Assembly (NCBI RefSeq): GCF_013267195.1
Contig: NZ_CP053941.1
Span: 1,550,001 to 1,614,000 of the forward strand
DNA: 64,000 nucleotides
Direction of reading: 5' to 3'
Source: Halorubrum salinarum
GTDB lineage: Archaea > Halobacteriota > Halobacteria > Halobacteriales > Haloferacaceae
How positions within the stretch are numbered: the first letter of the stretch is position 1; every line of letters starts with the position of its first letter. Below, piece after piece: positions 34,333-42,440 of the stretch. A program made the position numbers and the translations under genes. The notes under the pieces were generated by a model. The model was not told the origin of the DNA. It searched no databases and worked only from the letters and a program-made list of their open reading frames with translations.

Positions 34333-34632
34333 TCACTTCAGCGTGGCGTAGGTCAGGAGCGCGACGGCGAGCAGTTCGAGCACGCTCATCCCGAGCACGA
34401 CCCGCCCCACCAGCGGGTCCATCGCGTACAGCGTCCGCATGCTGCTGAAGAAGAACCCGATGGCGATCAGGTTCTCGGCGAGCAGGACGGCGCAAAAGCC
34501 CAACAGCCCGAGGAGGAGCGTCGACCCGAACTCCCGGTAGTTGCGGAGCCACACGGCGGCCAGCACCGCCAGCAGCGCGCTGTTGACGCCCGCGATCAGG
34601 ACGGCGAGCCCGGTCGGCGTCACCGGGTTCAT
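34333..34632 (-). CDS. Small three-helix membrane protein paired with wHTH
   Basis: A 99-aa protein with three hydrophobic segments (about residues 7-29, 37-60 and 73-96), starting MNPVTPTGLAVL. Its ATG overlaps the stop of the upstream winged-helix gene (ATGA). A related-looking small membrane protein is at 38957-39295, also beside a winged-helix gene. Haloarchaea have a family of such proteins (I believe DUF7521) with no known role. It may sense something at the membrane for the regulator, but that is inference. Confidence 0.7.
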   Translation of the reverse strand: MNPVTPTGLAVLIAGVNSALLAVLAAVWLRNYREFGSTLLLGLLGFCAVLLAENLIAIGFFFSSMRTLYAMDPLVGRVVLGMSVLELLAVALLTYATLK

Positions 34633-34910
34633 TCGGCGTCCACCTCCGCGGTGATCTCCTCGAACGCGTCCGCGTGACGCTCGAAGCGGTCGGTCAGGAA
34701 GTAGAGCTTGCCGTAGTCGTGGTCGCTCGGTTCGACGACGTCGTGGTCTCGGAGCATGTCGAGGTGGTGGGTGATGGTGTTGTAGTCGACGTCCAGTCGC
34801 TCCGCCAGCTCGTTCGCGTTCCGGGGGCGGTCGCGGAGTTCCCGGACGATCCGGACCCTGTTGGCGCCACCGCGGCTCGCGACGAACAGGTACCACAGGG
34901 CCTTCTCCAT
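34629..34910 (-). CDS. Winged-helix transcriptional regulator (ArsR-like)
   Basis: A 93-aa DNA-binding protein, MEKALWYLFVASRGGANRVR at the start. The recognition region is RNANELAERLDVDYNTITHH followed by a wing (VVEPSDHDYGKLYFLT). The frame is open upstream to 35018, but I prefer the ATG at 34910, which gives the usual N-terminus. It overlaps the small membrane protein gene by ATGA, making a two-gene unit. It probably regulates its own operon or a nearby membrane process. Confidence 0.8.
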   Translation of the reverse strand: MEKALWYLFVASRGGANRVRIVRELRDRPRNANELAERLDVDYNTITHHLDMLRDHDVVEPSDHDYGKLYFLTDRFERHADAFEEITAEVDAE

Positions 34911-34993
34911 TTGGCGTACTGGTGTGTCGAGTAGGTGCTGAAATTCGTTTCGGCCGGTGGCCGCGCCGCGATCGCCTCGGGACCGGGGGACCG

Positions 34994-36532
34994 TCAGCCG
35001 ACGGTCCGACGGACCCACCCCGAGGCGCCGCTCGGGACGGAGCCGGACTCCTCTCGCGTCTGGAGGGTCCCTTCGCCGTCGGTCGCGCGGACGACGACCT
35101 CATGCTCCCCGTCCGCCTCGAAGACGTGTCGCCACTGGCGCCACACGTCGGCGTCCGGCAGCGGCTCGGAGAGCTCGGCGTCGGTCCAGGTGTCGCCGCC
35201 GTCGGTCGAGACCTCGACGCGCTCGATCCCGGTCGTTCCGGCGTAGGCGTGGCCGGCGAGCTCGATCCGGCCGTCGCCGAGCTCCGTTATCCCCTCGTCC
35301 CAGAGCTTGGCGACCGTCTTCACCTCGCCGGTCCCCTCCCAGCCACGCTCCTCCCAGTAGCCGTCCTCCTCGACGTTCAGTAGTTCGATCTCCGAGAGCC
35401 ACTTCACGTTCGTCTCTCCCCAGTGGCCCGGGATCAGCACTCGCACCGGGTGCCCGTGGCTGGTCGGCAGCTCCTTGCCGTTCATCCCCCACGCGAGGAA
35501 CCCCTCCGCGAGGACGTCGACCGGGAACTGGACGTAGTACCCGTCCTCGCCGCGCAGCATGGCGCAGTTGCACTCGCCCTGCGGGTCGACCGACTCCAGC
35601 AGCGGTCGGATCGGGGTCCCCGTCCAGACGGCGTTGTCCAGCTTGCGCCCGTTCAGGTCCTCGCCGACGCACCGCAGCGTTATCGCGCGGTGCTCGACGG
35701 GGCGCTCGGTCAGCTCGTCGAAGTCGACCGTCCGCTCGCTCCCGGTCTCGCCGGTGAACGTCAGCGACCACTCGTCGGCGGTGACCTCGGGGTCGAACTC
35801 CGCGATGTCGACGTTGTAGAACTCGCCGATCCGACTCACCATCCCGCCGAGGGCGTCGCTCTCGACCGCCAGCGACGCCGATTCGACCTCCCGAAGCCGC
35901 GCGGCCGCGCCTTCCGACCGCGGGGCGTCGGGGAGCGGCCCGTCGCCCGGCGCGAGCGACCGCCGCCCCACCGCGCTCGCGGCGGCGAACCCGAGGGCCC
36001 CCGTGACGACTCCGAGCGTCCGGCGGCGGACCGCGTCGACGACCGCCGGCGCGTCCCGCGCGCCGGTGGCATCGCCGTCGGACGGCGTGGCGTCGCCCCC
36101 GGACGGCGCGGCCGACTCCGGCAGCCAGCCGACCCCGACGACCGCCGCCGCGGGGATCGCGGCGCCGAGCGCGCCGAGCGAGATGCCTGTCAGGGCGGCG
36201 GCGAGCAGCCAGGATCCGCCTCCCGCCACCGCGGCGCCGACCCCCCGGCTGTCGGTGCGCGCGGCGAGTTTGAGGCCGGCGAACGCGACCGCGCCGAACA
36301 GGCCGACGACGGCCGCGACGGCCATGGCGATGTGAATCAGGTGTCCCGCATCGCCGAAGGTCTCGATCGAGAAGGTCACGATCGGCCCCGGGGTCAGGTT
36401 GACGATGGTCTGGTCGACCGGCCTGACCACGAACGCCGGCGTCCACCCCGTGGCGAGGTACGAGCCCGCGACCGCGGCCGCGCCGGCCGCCGCCGCGAGC
36501 AGCGCGTCTCGCTGTTCGGTAACGTCGATCAT
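34994..36532 (-). CDS. Sulfite-oxidase-type molybdopterin oxidoreductase with membrane domain
   Basis: A 512-aa protein. Residues 1-165 hold about four to five membrane helices, with a Gly/Asp/Ala-rich spacer in the last loop. A periplasmic-type catalytic part follows, with the molybdopterin domain: SLTFTGETG, the likely Mo-ligating Cys in ITLRCVGEDLNG, and TSHGHPVRVLIPGHWG. A C-terminal Ig-like dimerisation domain ends TDGEGTLQTREES. The layout matches haloarchaeal membrane sulfite-oxidase-like enzymes. It may oxidise sulfite or reduce S- or N-oxides. A 39-aa ORF ends 4 nt upstream of its start. Confidence 0.85.
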   Translation of the reverse strand: MIDVTEQRDALLAAAAGAAAVAGSYLATGWTPAFVVRPVDQTIVNLTPGPIVTFSIETFGDAGHLIHIAMAVAAVVGLFGAVAFAGLKLAARTDSRGVGAAVAGGGSWLLAAALTGISLGALGAAIPAAAVVGVGWLPESAAPSGGDATPSDGDATGARDAPAVVDAVRRRTLGVVTGALGFAAASAVGRRSLAPGDGPLPDAPRSEGAAARLREVESASLAVESDALGGMVSRIGEFYNVDIAEFDPEVTADEWSLTFTGETGSERTVDFDELTERPVEHRAITLRCVGEDLNGRKLDNAVWTGTPIRPLLESVDPQGECNCAMLRGEDGYYVQFPVDVLAEGFLAWGMNGKELPTSHGHPVRVLIPGHWGETNVKWLSEIELLNVEEDGYWEERGWEGTGEVKTVAKLWDEGITELGDGRIELAGHAYAGTTGIERVEVSTDGGDTWTDAELSEPLPDADVWRQWRHVFEADGEHEVVVRATDGEGTLQTREESGSVPSGASGWVRRTVG

Positions 36533-36535
36533 ACG

Positions 36536-36655
36536 CTACCTCGGGGTCGCGGTCACTTGAACCACGCCCTCAACGGCCGGTGTGCCCGCGGATACTGCCG
36601 GTGCCGCGCCGCGACCGGACGCCGCGGCCGGATCTCGCGCGTCTCGTTGCGTCAT
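36536..36655 (-). CDS. 39-aa leaderless small ORF before the molybdopterin gene
   Basis: The ORF begins MTQRDARDPAAASGRG and ends VVQVTATPR, with a TAG three bases before the next ATG. A clear TATA box lies about 29 nt upstream of its ATG. If that promoter is used as a leaderless start, this ORF is the first gene of the transcript that also carries the oxidoreductase. It has no recognisable domain and may be only a leader peptide. Confidence 0.4.
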   Translation of the reverse strand: MTQRDARDPAAASGRGAAPAVSAGTPAVEGVVQVTATPR

Positions 36656-36945
36656 GTCCCCGACGAGGGCGACGGCGGGGATATAGATTTTTCAACGAGC
36701 GGACAACATCCGTTCGGAGTCCGGCTCGGATCCGTTCAAACTTCGTTTGGTATCCCGCCGCAGTCGGCGGGTTCGGGCAGACGCTCTCGGTCAGTGGGCG
36801 ATAGACGTGTTCTGTCGGAGCGCGGTAACGTTCGGCGCGCGCGAGCGACGAAGAAACGCTGTCGCGTTCGGCGGCGCGTCGGAAGAATCGAGCGAGCGGC
36901 GAATCGCGGGTCGGTCCCACCGCGAGAACGTCGGGCGGCGTCGCG
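36656..36945. other. Intergenic region with promoter, no gene seen
   Basis: Together with the 39-aa ORF this forms a gap of about 410 nt. It holds a minus-strand TATA box, AAATCTATATCC, at 36679-36690. Short open frames on both strands look like GC artefacts. I see no RNA fold, repeat or insertion sequence. The region upstream of the TATA box is somewhat AT-rich and may be regulatory. Confidence 0.5.
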
Positions 36946-37509
36946 TCAGGCCTCGCCGAGGTCGCGGAACATCGCGCGGTAGTCGTCTGTCGACAGCGAC
37001 TCGCCGAGGTCGTCGATGTCGGCGTCCAACTCCTCCAGCCGGTCGACGAGCTCGGCGTACGCCTCGTTCCCCTCGCGCTGCGCGGCCGGCTTCTGCGAGC
37101 TCAACACGGCGCGCTTGCTGGCGAGCGCGGCGGCCTCCTGGACGAGGTCGTCGTACTCGCTGCGGGTCAGGAGGGTGTCGATGGCCGCGAGCAGCTTCGT
37201 GCGGCTCACCGGCTTGGTGAGATAGAGGTCGAACCCCATGTCGATGATGTCGAAGTCGGGCTCGACCGCGGTCACCATCGCCACGCGGCAGTCGTACCCC
37301 TCCTTGCGGATGTGTTCCAGGACGTCGTCGCCGCTCCCGTCGGGGAGGCGGCGGTCGAGGAGCACCACGTCGACGGCGGCGTCGACGCGGTCGACCGCCT
37401 CGGCGGCGGTCTCGGCGACGTCGACGTCGTACCGCTCCTCTAAGAAGCCGGCGTACAGCGCCGCGATGTCTGGCTCGTCCTCCACGACGAGTATCGACGG
37501 ATCGCTCAC
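36946..37509 (-). CDS. HalX-domain response regulator
   Basis: A 187-aa two-component response regulator. The receiver domain (about residues 4-118) has the acidic pocket (VVEDEPD), phospho-acceptor Asp52 in VVLLDRRLPDG and Lys99 in LYLTKPVSR. The C-terminal region (about 125-187) is the helical HalX domain found only in haloarchaea, with ALASKRAVLSSQK and a coiled-coil-like VDRLEELDADIDDLGE. There is no DNA-binding domain, so it may act by protein contacts. The partner kinase is not nearby. Confidence 0.9.
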   Translation of the reverse strand: MSDPSILVVEDEPDIAALYAGFLEERYDVDVAETAAEAVDRVDAAVDVVLLDRRLPDGSGDDVLEHIRKEGYDCRVAMVTAVEPDFDIIDMGFDLYLTKPVSRTKLLAAIDTLLTRSEYDDLVQEAAALASKRAVLSSQKPAAQREGNEAYAELVDRLEELDADIDDLGESLSTDDYRAMFRDLGEA

Positions 37510-37618
37510 CGTCGATCACCGCCGGGAGCGACCGGACACGCTTCACCGGGCATACACGAACGGGCGGTGTGTCGAGAGATAAAACTGTCGCCGTCCGTTC
37601 GCCCGATGTGCTGAACCG

Positions 37619-37631
37619 TCTTTTATATAGT
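37619..37631 (+). promoter_or_regulatory. TATA box of the KaiC-like gene
   Basis: The sequence TCTTTTATATAGTC has its centre about 29 nt before the ATG at 37654, giving a near-leaderless transcript. It is one of the strongest TATA elements in the window. Confidence 0.65.
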
Positions 37632-37653
37632 CCGGCCGTGTAAGGGGAGATGA

Positions 37654-38385
37654 ATGTCAGAACTCGTCTCCACCGGGGTCGAGGGGCTCGACTCCATTCT
37701 CACCGGCGGCATCACCCAGCGGTCCACGGTCCTCGTCTCGGGGAACCCGGGCACCGGCAAGAGCATCTTCGGCATCCAGTACCTCCACCACGGCGTCTCC
37801 GAACACGGCGAGCGCGGCGTCTACGTCTCCTTCGAGGAGGACGAGGCGGACATCCGCGGCGCCGCCGAGTCCGTCGGCTTCGAGGGGTTCGACGAGATGG
37901 TCGACGACGGCGACATCGTCATCCTCGACAAACGCGAGATGCTCCGGGAGACCGACTTCTCGACCGCGGTCGACCGGCTGCTCGACACCGTCGAGGACGG
38001 CGACTTCGACCGCCTCGTGCTCGACTCGCTGTCGATGTTCCAGCTGTTCTTCGACGCCGAACAGGAGAAGCGCACGTACCTGCTGAAGTTCTCGGACATC
38101 CTCAAGGCGAACGGGCTCACCTCGCTGCTCATCAACGAGCAGGGCGCCGTCTTCCCCGACACGGAGGTCGGCCTCGAGAACTTCCTCACGGACGGGAACA
38201 TCTACTTCATCCAGACGCCGACCGACTCCGGCGTCAACCGCTACGTCTGGGTGGCGAAGATGCGGAAACAGGACATCGACACCGACATCTTCCCGATGGA
38301 GATCGGGCAGGGCGGCATCACCGTCCACGAGCGCGCGGGCGGCTTCTCGATGATGGGCGGCTCTGACGACCAGCCGTCGTTCTGA
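37654..38385 (+). CDS. Single-domain KaiC/ArlH-like RecA ATPase
   Basis: A 243-aa RecA-fold ATPase. Walker A is SGNPGTGKSIFG (about residues 29-40), with YVSFEEDEADI after it and Walker B as RLVLDSLSMFQLFF. One ATPase domain is present rather than the two of circadian KaiC. It starts STGVEGLDSILTGGI, as in KaiC and GvpD-like proteins. It resembles ArlH, the archaellum ATPase regulator encoded at 50154, but is a separate paralogue at the edge of the motility island. It may bind the neighbouring regulators or the motor; this is inference. Confidence 0.85.
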   Translation: MSELVSTGVEGLDSILTGGITQRSTVLVSGNPGTGKSIFGIQYLHHGVSEHGERGVYVSFEEDEADIRGAAESVGFEGFDEMVDDGDIVILDKREMLRETDFSTAVDRLLDTVEDGDFDRLVLDSLSMFQLFFDAEQEKRTYLLKFSDILKANGLTSLLINEQGAVFPDTEVGLENFLTDGNIYFIQTPTDSGVNRYVWVAKMRKQDIDTDIFPMEIGQGGITVHERAGGFSMMGGSDDQPSF

Positions 38386-38412
38386 CGGGTCAAGAGCCGC
38401 CGAGGGACGGTG

Positions 38413-38751
38413 TTACTCTCGCGACGAGAGGTCGCGCCAGACGTCGTCGAGGCGGTTCTTCACCGCCGACCGCTCCTCGACCTCGACGGTGAGCCCGTCG
38501 CGGAAGTCGACCTCGACCCCGTCGACCTTCCGGCGGTACACCTTCACGCGCCGGTGTTCGTCCGACAGCGGCCGGTCGTGTAACTCGAGGAGGTCCGCCT
38601 CCTCTAACTCGTTGATCCGTCGGTAACACGTCGCGATCGGGACGTCCAGCTGGTCGCTGAGGTCCTGCGCCGACTTCGCGTCGCCGGTCGCCGTCAGGAT
38701 GTCCGTGTTGTATTTGTTACCGAGTACGGTGATCAGATCGTCCCCCACCAT
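38413..38751 (-). CDS. Winged-helix regulator beside archaellin genes
   Basis: A 112-aa DNA-binding protein. The recognition region is AQDLSDQLDVPIATCYRRINEL (about residues 28-49), followed by a wing containing LHDRPLSDEHRRVKVYR. The C-terminus is charged and helical. It is convergent with the KaiC-like gene and divergent from a small membrane protein gene, 886 nt from the first archaellin. It is a plausible regulator of that region, but no target site is identified. Confidence 0.78.
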   Translation of the reverse strand: MVGDDLITVLGNKYNTDILTATGDAKSAQDLSDQLDVPIATCYRRINELEEADLLELHDRPLSDEHRRVKVYRRKVDGVEVDFRDGLTVEVEERSAVKNRLDDVWRDLSSRE

Positions 38752-38956
38752 TCACGTTATCGAGATTGATTTCCGGGTGGTAAAAGGGTACCGGTGGTCG
38801 TCAGACGCACGTCATATCTCTCGTCGTCCGTTTTTCCCGCGATATCGTCCGTTTCAGCCGGCTTCGAGCCTCTCGTCTCTCTCCCCTCGACAGAGATGTT
38901 ATCGCCGCTGATACCCGCTCCCGTGGGTTTATCACCGCCGTTCGAGCAGGAGGTGT

Positions 38957-39295
38957 ATGGAGCTCATCGAGGGGTTGTACCTGGTGACGACCACCGTGCT
39001 GGCCGGCGCGAGCGCGACGCTCGTCGCGTTCGCGGTCGCGGCGTACCGGTCGTCGGGCCGCACGGCGATGGCGTACCTGGCGGTCGGCTTCGGACTCGTC
39101 GTCGTCGCGGCGGTGGGGACGCCAGCGGCCGCCTTCCGGACGGAGTTCGGGAACGCCGAGGCGCTGCTGTTGATCAACACCGGACTGCTCGCGGCGTCGA
39201 TGGCGCTCGTCGCCGGGAGCCTCGCGGTCTACGAGCCGGGGACCCAGGAGTTCGTGATCCCCGAGTCGGAGCTGTCGCGCCTGCGCGATCGGTGA
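38957..39295 (+). CDS. Small three-helix membrane protein
   Basis: A 112-aa protein with three hydrophobic helices (about residues 5-29, 37-59 and 69-91) and a hydrophilic tail, YEPGTQEFVIPESELSRLRD. It resembles in layout the protein at 34333-34632, and both sit beside a winged-helix gene. An inverted arrangement, with the regulator on the other strand, distinguishes this pair. The function is unknown. The ATG follows a GGTTTATCACC box by about 30 nt. Confidence 0.7.
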   Translation: MELIEGLYLVTTTVLAGASATLVAFAVAAYRSSGRTAMAYLAVGFGLVVVAAVGTPAAAFRTEFGNAEALLLINTGLLAASMALVAGSLAVYEPGTQEFVIPESELSRLRDR

Positions 39296-39637
39296 AAAGC
39301 GAGTCCAACGCACAGCAAACGACCGCGTGTTCTGCGGCCGTCACCGTCGCTCTTCGGTTCGACTCCCTCTCGCCGCCGTCGGCCGTTCCGTATTTCAGCC
39401 CGACTGTTCCGTCGCTGAGCGTCGGCGACGCGCGCTGAACCGTCAGATCCAATCCTGAGAATCACTTCGAGACTTCGTTAATTAGTTCTGTAACTAAAAC
39501 GGCAAAACAAATACGAAAACCGCACGACGTAAGTCGTTTATCAAGACGAATAACCGGGGACGTGATCTTAAGTAGGAATTCCCCATCGCTATCGATAACG
39601 CCCGCCGGGCAGGCCGGGGGCCGACGCAACACAACCA
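39296..39637 (+). promoter_or_regulatory. Archaellin promoter region
   Basis: A 342-nt gap without a gene. It becomes AT-rich after about 39445. TATA-like boxes are at 39535-39545 (GTTTATCAAG) and 39565-39575 (TCTTAAGTAGG). The second predicts a leader of about 40 nt before the archaellin ATG, containing the small hairpin GCCCGCCGGGC. The AT-rich stretch at 39470-39540 is a good place for activator binding. I see no other feature. Confidence 0.55.
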
Positions 39638-40237
39638 ATGTTCGAAGCAATCACGGACGAGGAACAACGCGGTCAAGTGGGGATCGGGACCCTCATCGTG
39701 TTCATCGCGATGGTGCTGGTGGCGGCGATCGCCGCCGGCGTTCTGATCAACACGGCCGGATTCCTCCAGACGCAGGCGGAAGCAACGGGCGAAGAGAGTA
39801 CAAGTCAGGTCTCTGACCGGCTTCAGGTCGTGAGTACCTCTGGGAACGTGACCGAGGATCCCAATAATGCGGGTACCTACGTCGTTGACAATGTCACCTT
39901 CGTTGTCGCGAAGGCCCCCGGCGCGGGGCTCGTCGACCTGAAAGAGACAACCGTTCAGGTTATCGGTGAACAGGGTCAGAACAGCACTACACTCGACGAT
40001 TTGGACGCTAACATCGAAAGCGTTCTTGACGTTGACAACGGCGTTCTTACGGACAATAGTGACCGTGCTGCAATCCATCTGAACTTCTCCGCCCCCGGTG
40101 ACTTCAGCAATTACAACCAGCTCAGCTCTGGTGAACGGCTGACAGTCACCTTCACGACTGCCTCCGGTGCGTCGACGACCAAAGAGATCCGCGTCCCGAC
40201 GACGCTCACGCAGGATCAGGACTCGGTGAGGCTGTAA
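39638..40237 (+). CDS. arlA1: Archaellin, first copy
   Basis: A 199-aa filament subunit of the archaellum. The class III signal peptide [20 protein letters not shown] should be cut after RG by the prepilin peptidase, leaving a hydrophobic helix that forms the filament core. The rest is a beta-rich exposed domain with NxS/T sites (for example NVT, NST, NFS) for N-glycosylation. GC is lower than in neighbouring genes. It is followed 2 nt later by the second archaellin. Downstream arl genes assemble it. Confidence 0.95.
   Translation: MFEAITDEEQRGQVGIGTLIVFIAMVLVAAIAAGVLINTAGFLQTQAEATGEESTSQVSDRLQVVSTSGNVTEDPNNAGTYVVDNVTFVVAKAPGAGLVDLKETTVQVIGEQGQNSTTLDDLDANIESVLDVDNGVLTDNSDRAAIHLNFSAPGDFSNYNQLSSGERLTVTFTTASGASTTKEIRVPTTLTQDQDSVRL
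39683..39738 (+). repeat. 56-nt exact repeat shared by the two archaellin genes
   Basis: The segment coding for the hydrophobic helix is identical at 39683-39738 and 40285-40340, while the flanking code differs in wobble positions and the distal halves diverge. This could permit recombination or gene conversion between the two genes. Confidence 0.85.
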
Positions 40238-40239
40238 CA

Positions 40240-40887
40240 ATGTTCGAATTCATCACTAACAACGAAGATCGCGGTCAGGTGGGTATCGGGACCCTCATCG
40301 TGTTCATCGCGATGGTGCTGGTGGCGGCGATCGCCGCCGGTGTCCTGATCAACACGGCCGGTTTCCTTCAGTCACAAGCGGAAGCGACCGGTCAGGAAAG
40401 CACTGACCTCGTTTCCGAACGGATCGACGTGACGAGTAGCGTTGGGATCGTTGAAGACCCCGCTCCTGATGGAAACCCTGAGAACCTTTCGGCCATCCGT
40501 GTCGGTGTCTCCGGTGCCGCGGGTGCTGATCAAATCGATCTGAACAAGACCACGATCCAAGCGGTCGGACCCAACGGTCAGGCTACGCTCACGTTCGATC
40601 AGGATGGTAGCGGGATTACGGGTCCTTCCGGGATTGATCCCGGTTACTTTGCCGTACAGGATACCAGTGGAAACTTCGTCGATTCGTCAGAGGCGGTTCT
40701 CAACTCGACGAACTCGTTCACCATCGTGTTCAACCCCGTCAACGAGCCGTTCGGTGACGGAACCAACGCATTCGGCGAGAGTGATTCGTCGTCGCTCGAC
40801 ATCGTTTCGCCGTCCGGTGCGACGACTTCAGTCGAGCTGACAGCCCCGGACCTATTCAGCACTGAAGGCGAAGCAGTCCGGCTCTAA
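40240..40887 (+). CDS. arlA2: Archaellin, second copy
   Basis: A 215-aa archaellin. It starts [20 protein letters not shown] with the same class III signal peptide and hydrophobic helix as copy 1. The outer domain differs, with N-glycosylation sites at NLS, NKT and NST. It begins 2 nt after the arlA1 stop, so both are on one transcript. In other haloarchaea the second archaellin is a minor subunit or changes filament stability. Which is major here is unknown. Confidence 0.94.
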   Translation: MFEFITNNEDRGQVGIGTLIVFIAMVLVAAIAAGVLINTAGFLQSQAEATGQESTDLVSERIDVTSSVGIVEDPAPDGNPENLSAIRVGVSGAAGADQIDLNKTTIQAVGPNGQATLTFDQDGSGITGPSGIDPGYFAVQDTSGNFVDSSEAVLNSTNSFTIVFNPVNEPFGDGTNAFGESDSSSLDIVSPSGATTSVELTAPDLFSTEGEAVRL

Positions 40888-40969
40888 CGAGCTTCGAACC
40901 GACGTTCGACGACGTGCGGCGGCTCGGCCGCCCGCAACACCTATTTTTCGGCGCGCGCTACCACGACCC

Positions 40970-41725
40970 ATGAGTGACGACGACGCGGTACCGGCCGATC
41001 CGGACGAGCTCGACTTCACCGACGACGAGAACGTCGTCGAGATCGGGGAGGGCCGCTACGTCGTCGGGACGAACGGCCGTCCCAACGTCGGCCGCTCACG
41101 GGGGCAGCGCCGCGCGCCGCCGGAGGACGACTCCGGGTTCACCGCCGCCGACCCCGCGAGCCCGGACGAGCGGCGGCCCGCCGGCGACGACCCGCGGGCG
41201 AGCGCGGCCGGCCCGGGCGTCGGCGAACGCGGGCAATCCACCGGCGGACAGGCTGGCGGTGGACACCCCGGCGGCGGACAGCAATCGGGCGGGCAACCGG
41301 CCGGCGGCGGCCAACCGCCGCCGAACGCGCAGGGGCAGCGCCGGAATCAGGCCGCGGGCGGGGCCGGCGCGGTCGACCGCCAGTCGGTGAGTCGGTGGTT
41401 GGCGAACTCCTTCGACGGCGACGGGTTCGACTACGGGATCGACGCGACGCTCCACGCGAAGGGCGACACCACCCGGCAGCGGATGGTGTCAAACGACGTG
41501 ACGGCGACGTTCGACACGCTCATCTCATGGTTCGCGTCGAACGCCGGCCCGAGCTCGCCGACGCCGGAGGCGATCGGGCTACTGCTCGCGGCCTCCGAGA
41601 CCACCGTCGACCTACCGCCGGTGCTGATAAAGCGGTTCGCGGCGAGTCAGGGCCTCTCGGCGAGCGACAGCATCGGCGACCTGGTGCGCGCCGCCGAGGA
41701 CGCGGGCGGATTCAGGATCGAGTAA
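40970..41725 (+). CDS. Archaellum-island protein of unknown function
   Basis: A 251-aa protein. Residues 1-50 are acidic and include VVEIGEGRYVVG. Residues 55-140 form a low-complexity Gly/Gln/Pro-rich stretch with GGGQ repeats, likely disordered. Residues 143-251 form a folded C-terminal domain (VSRWLANSFDGDGFDYGIDA onward) that looks conserved, with DTLISWFASNAG and IGDLVRAAEDAGGFRIE. It follows the archaellins by 82 nt and has a CCTATTTTTC box before the ATG. I do not recognise the family. Confidence 0.65.
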   Translation: MSDDDAVPADPDELDFTDDENVVEIGEGRYVVGTNGRPNVGRSRGQRRAPPEDDSGFTAADPASPDERRPAGDDPRASAAGPGVGERGQSTGGQAGGGHPGGGQQSGGQPAGGGQPPPNAQGQRRNQAAGGAGAVDRQSVSRWLANSFDGDGFDYGIDATLHAKGDTTRQRMVSNDVTATFDTLISWFASNAGPSSPTPEAIGLLLAASETTVDLPPVLIKRFAASQGLSASDSIGDLVRAAEDAGGFRIE

Positions 41726-41779
41726 TTCGGATCGAGAGGTGACCCCGCTTCGCGGGGACCGCCCCGTCTTCCGCGTACC

Positions 41780-42232
41780 TCATAACAGCACGAACAGCGC
41801 GATCCCGATCAGCGCGAAGACCGCGTATATCCCCGCCATCACCTCGCGTTTGAGCGGGCTGCCGAGCGGTTCCGCGGTGAGCCGCCGGATCGGCGGCAGG
41901 ATCGCGATCCCGGCGAGGATCAGCGGCCACGACTCCGCGGCCGGGACCCGCGTGAGCGCGACGACGATCGTCCCGTACCCGAGGACGTACGACCCCCGCC
42001 GCCACAGTTGCTCGCGGTCCGAGAGCTCTTCCATGGACGGGAACGCGTCGCTTCCGCCCGACCCGCCGCCCTCCGACCCCCCGCCGCCGCTGCCGCCCGC
42101 GACCTGCTCCGCCTGCCGCTGGACGTACTCGTCGAGCTCCTCCGCCGCGTCCTCCGTCTGCGGGGCGCCGCACTGGGCGCAGTACCGCGCGTCGTCGTCG
42201 ACCGGGGCGTCACAGCGGGGACACGATGGCAT
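41780..42232 (-). CDS. Zinc-ribbon membrane protein
   Basis: A 150-aa protein. The N-terminus has a zinc ribbon, CPRCDAPVDDDARYCAQCG, then a Gly/Ser-rich linker (about residues 45-62), and two to three membrane helices in the C-terminal half, ending LFVLL. This layout is common in archaeal membrane proteins of unknown function. It interrupts the plus-strand motility genes. It has no obvious link to motility. Confidence 0.72.
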   Translation of the reverse strand: MPSCPRCDAPVDDDARYCAQCGAPQTEDAAEELDEYVQRQAEQVAGGSGGGGSEGGGSGGSDAFPSMEELSDREQLWRRGSYVLGYGTIVVALTRVPAAESWPLILAGIAILPPIRRLTAEPLGSPLKREVMAGIYAVFALIGIALFVLL

Positions 42233-42440
42233 CTTGGCGTGGATCGGGCGCCGCCCCGGCTTAATTCTTCGGACCGAGGACTCCGCCCACGTCGGGCGAT
42301 TTCCGCGTCCTCCACTCGATTCGCCCGATCTCGTTACACGCCCTGATAATCGGGTGGGTACGCTTTAGTCGGTGACCCGCGGAGTCGTCGGCAACCAGGC
42401 GCGGGCCGTCGGCCGGCCCGCACTCGTTGGCCACGCCCTC

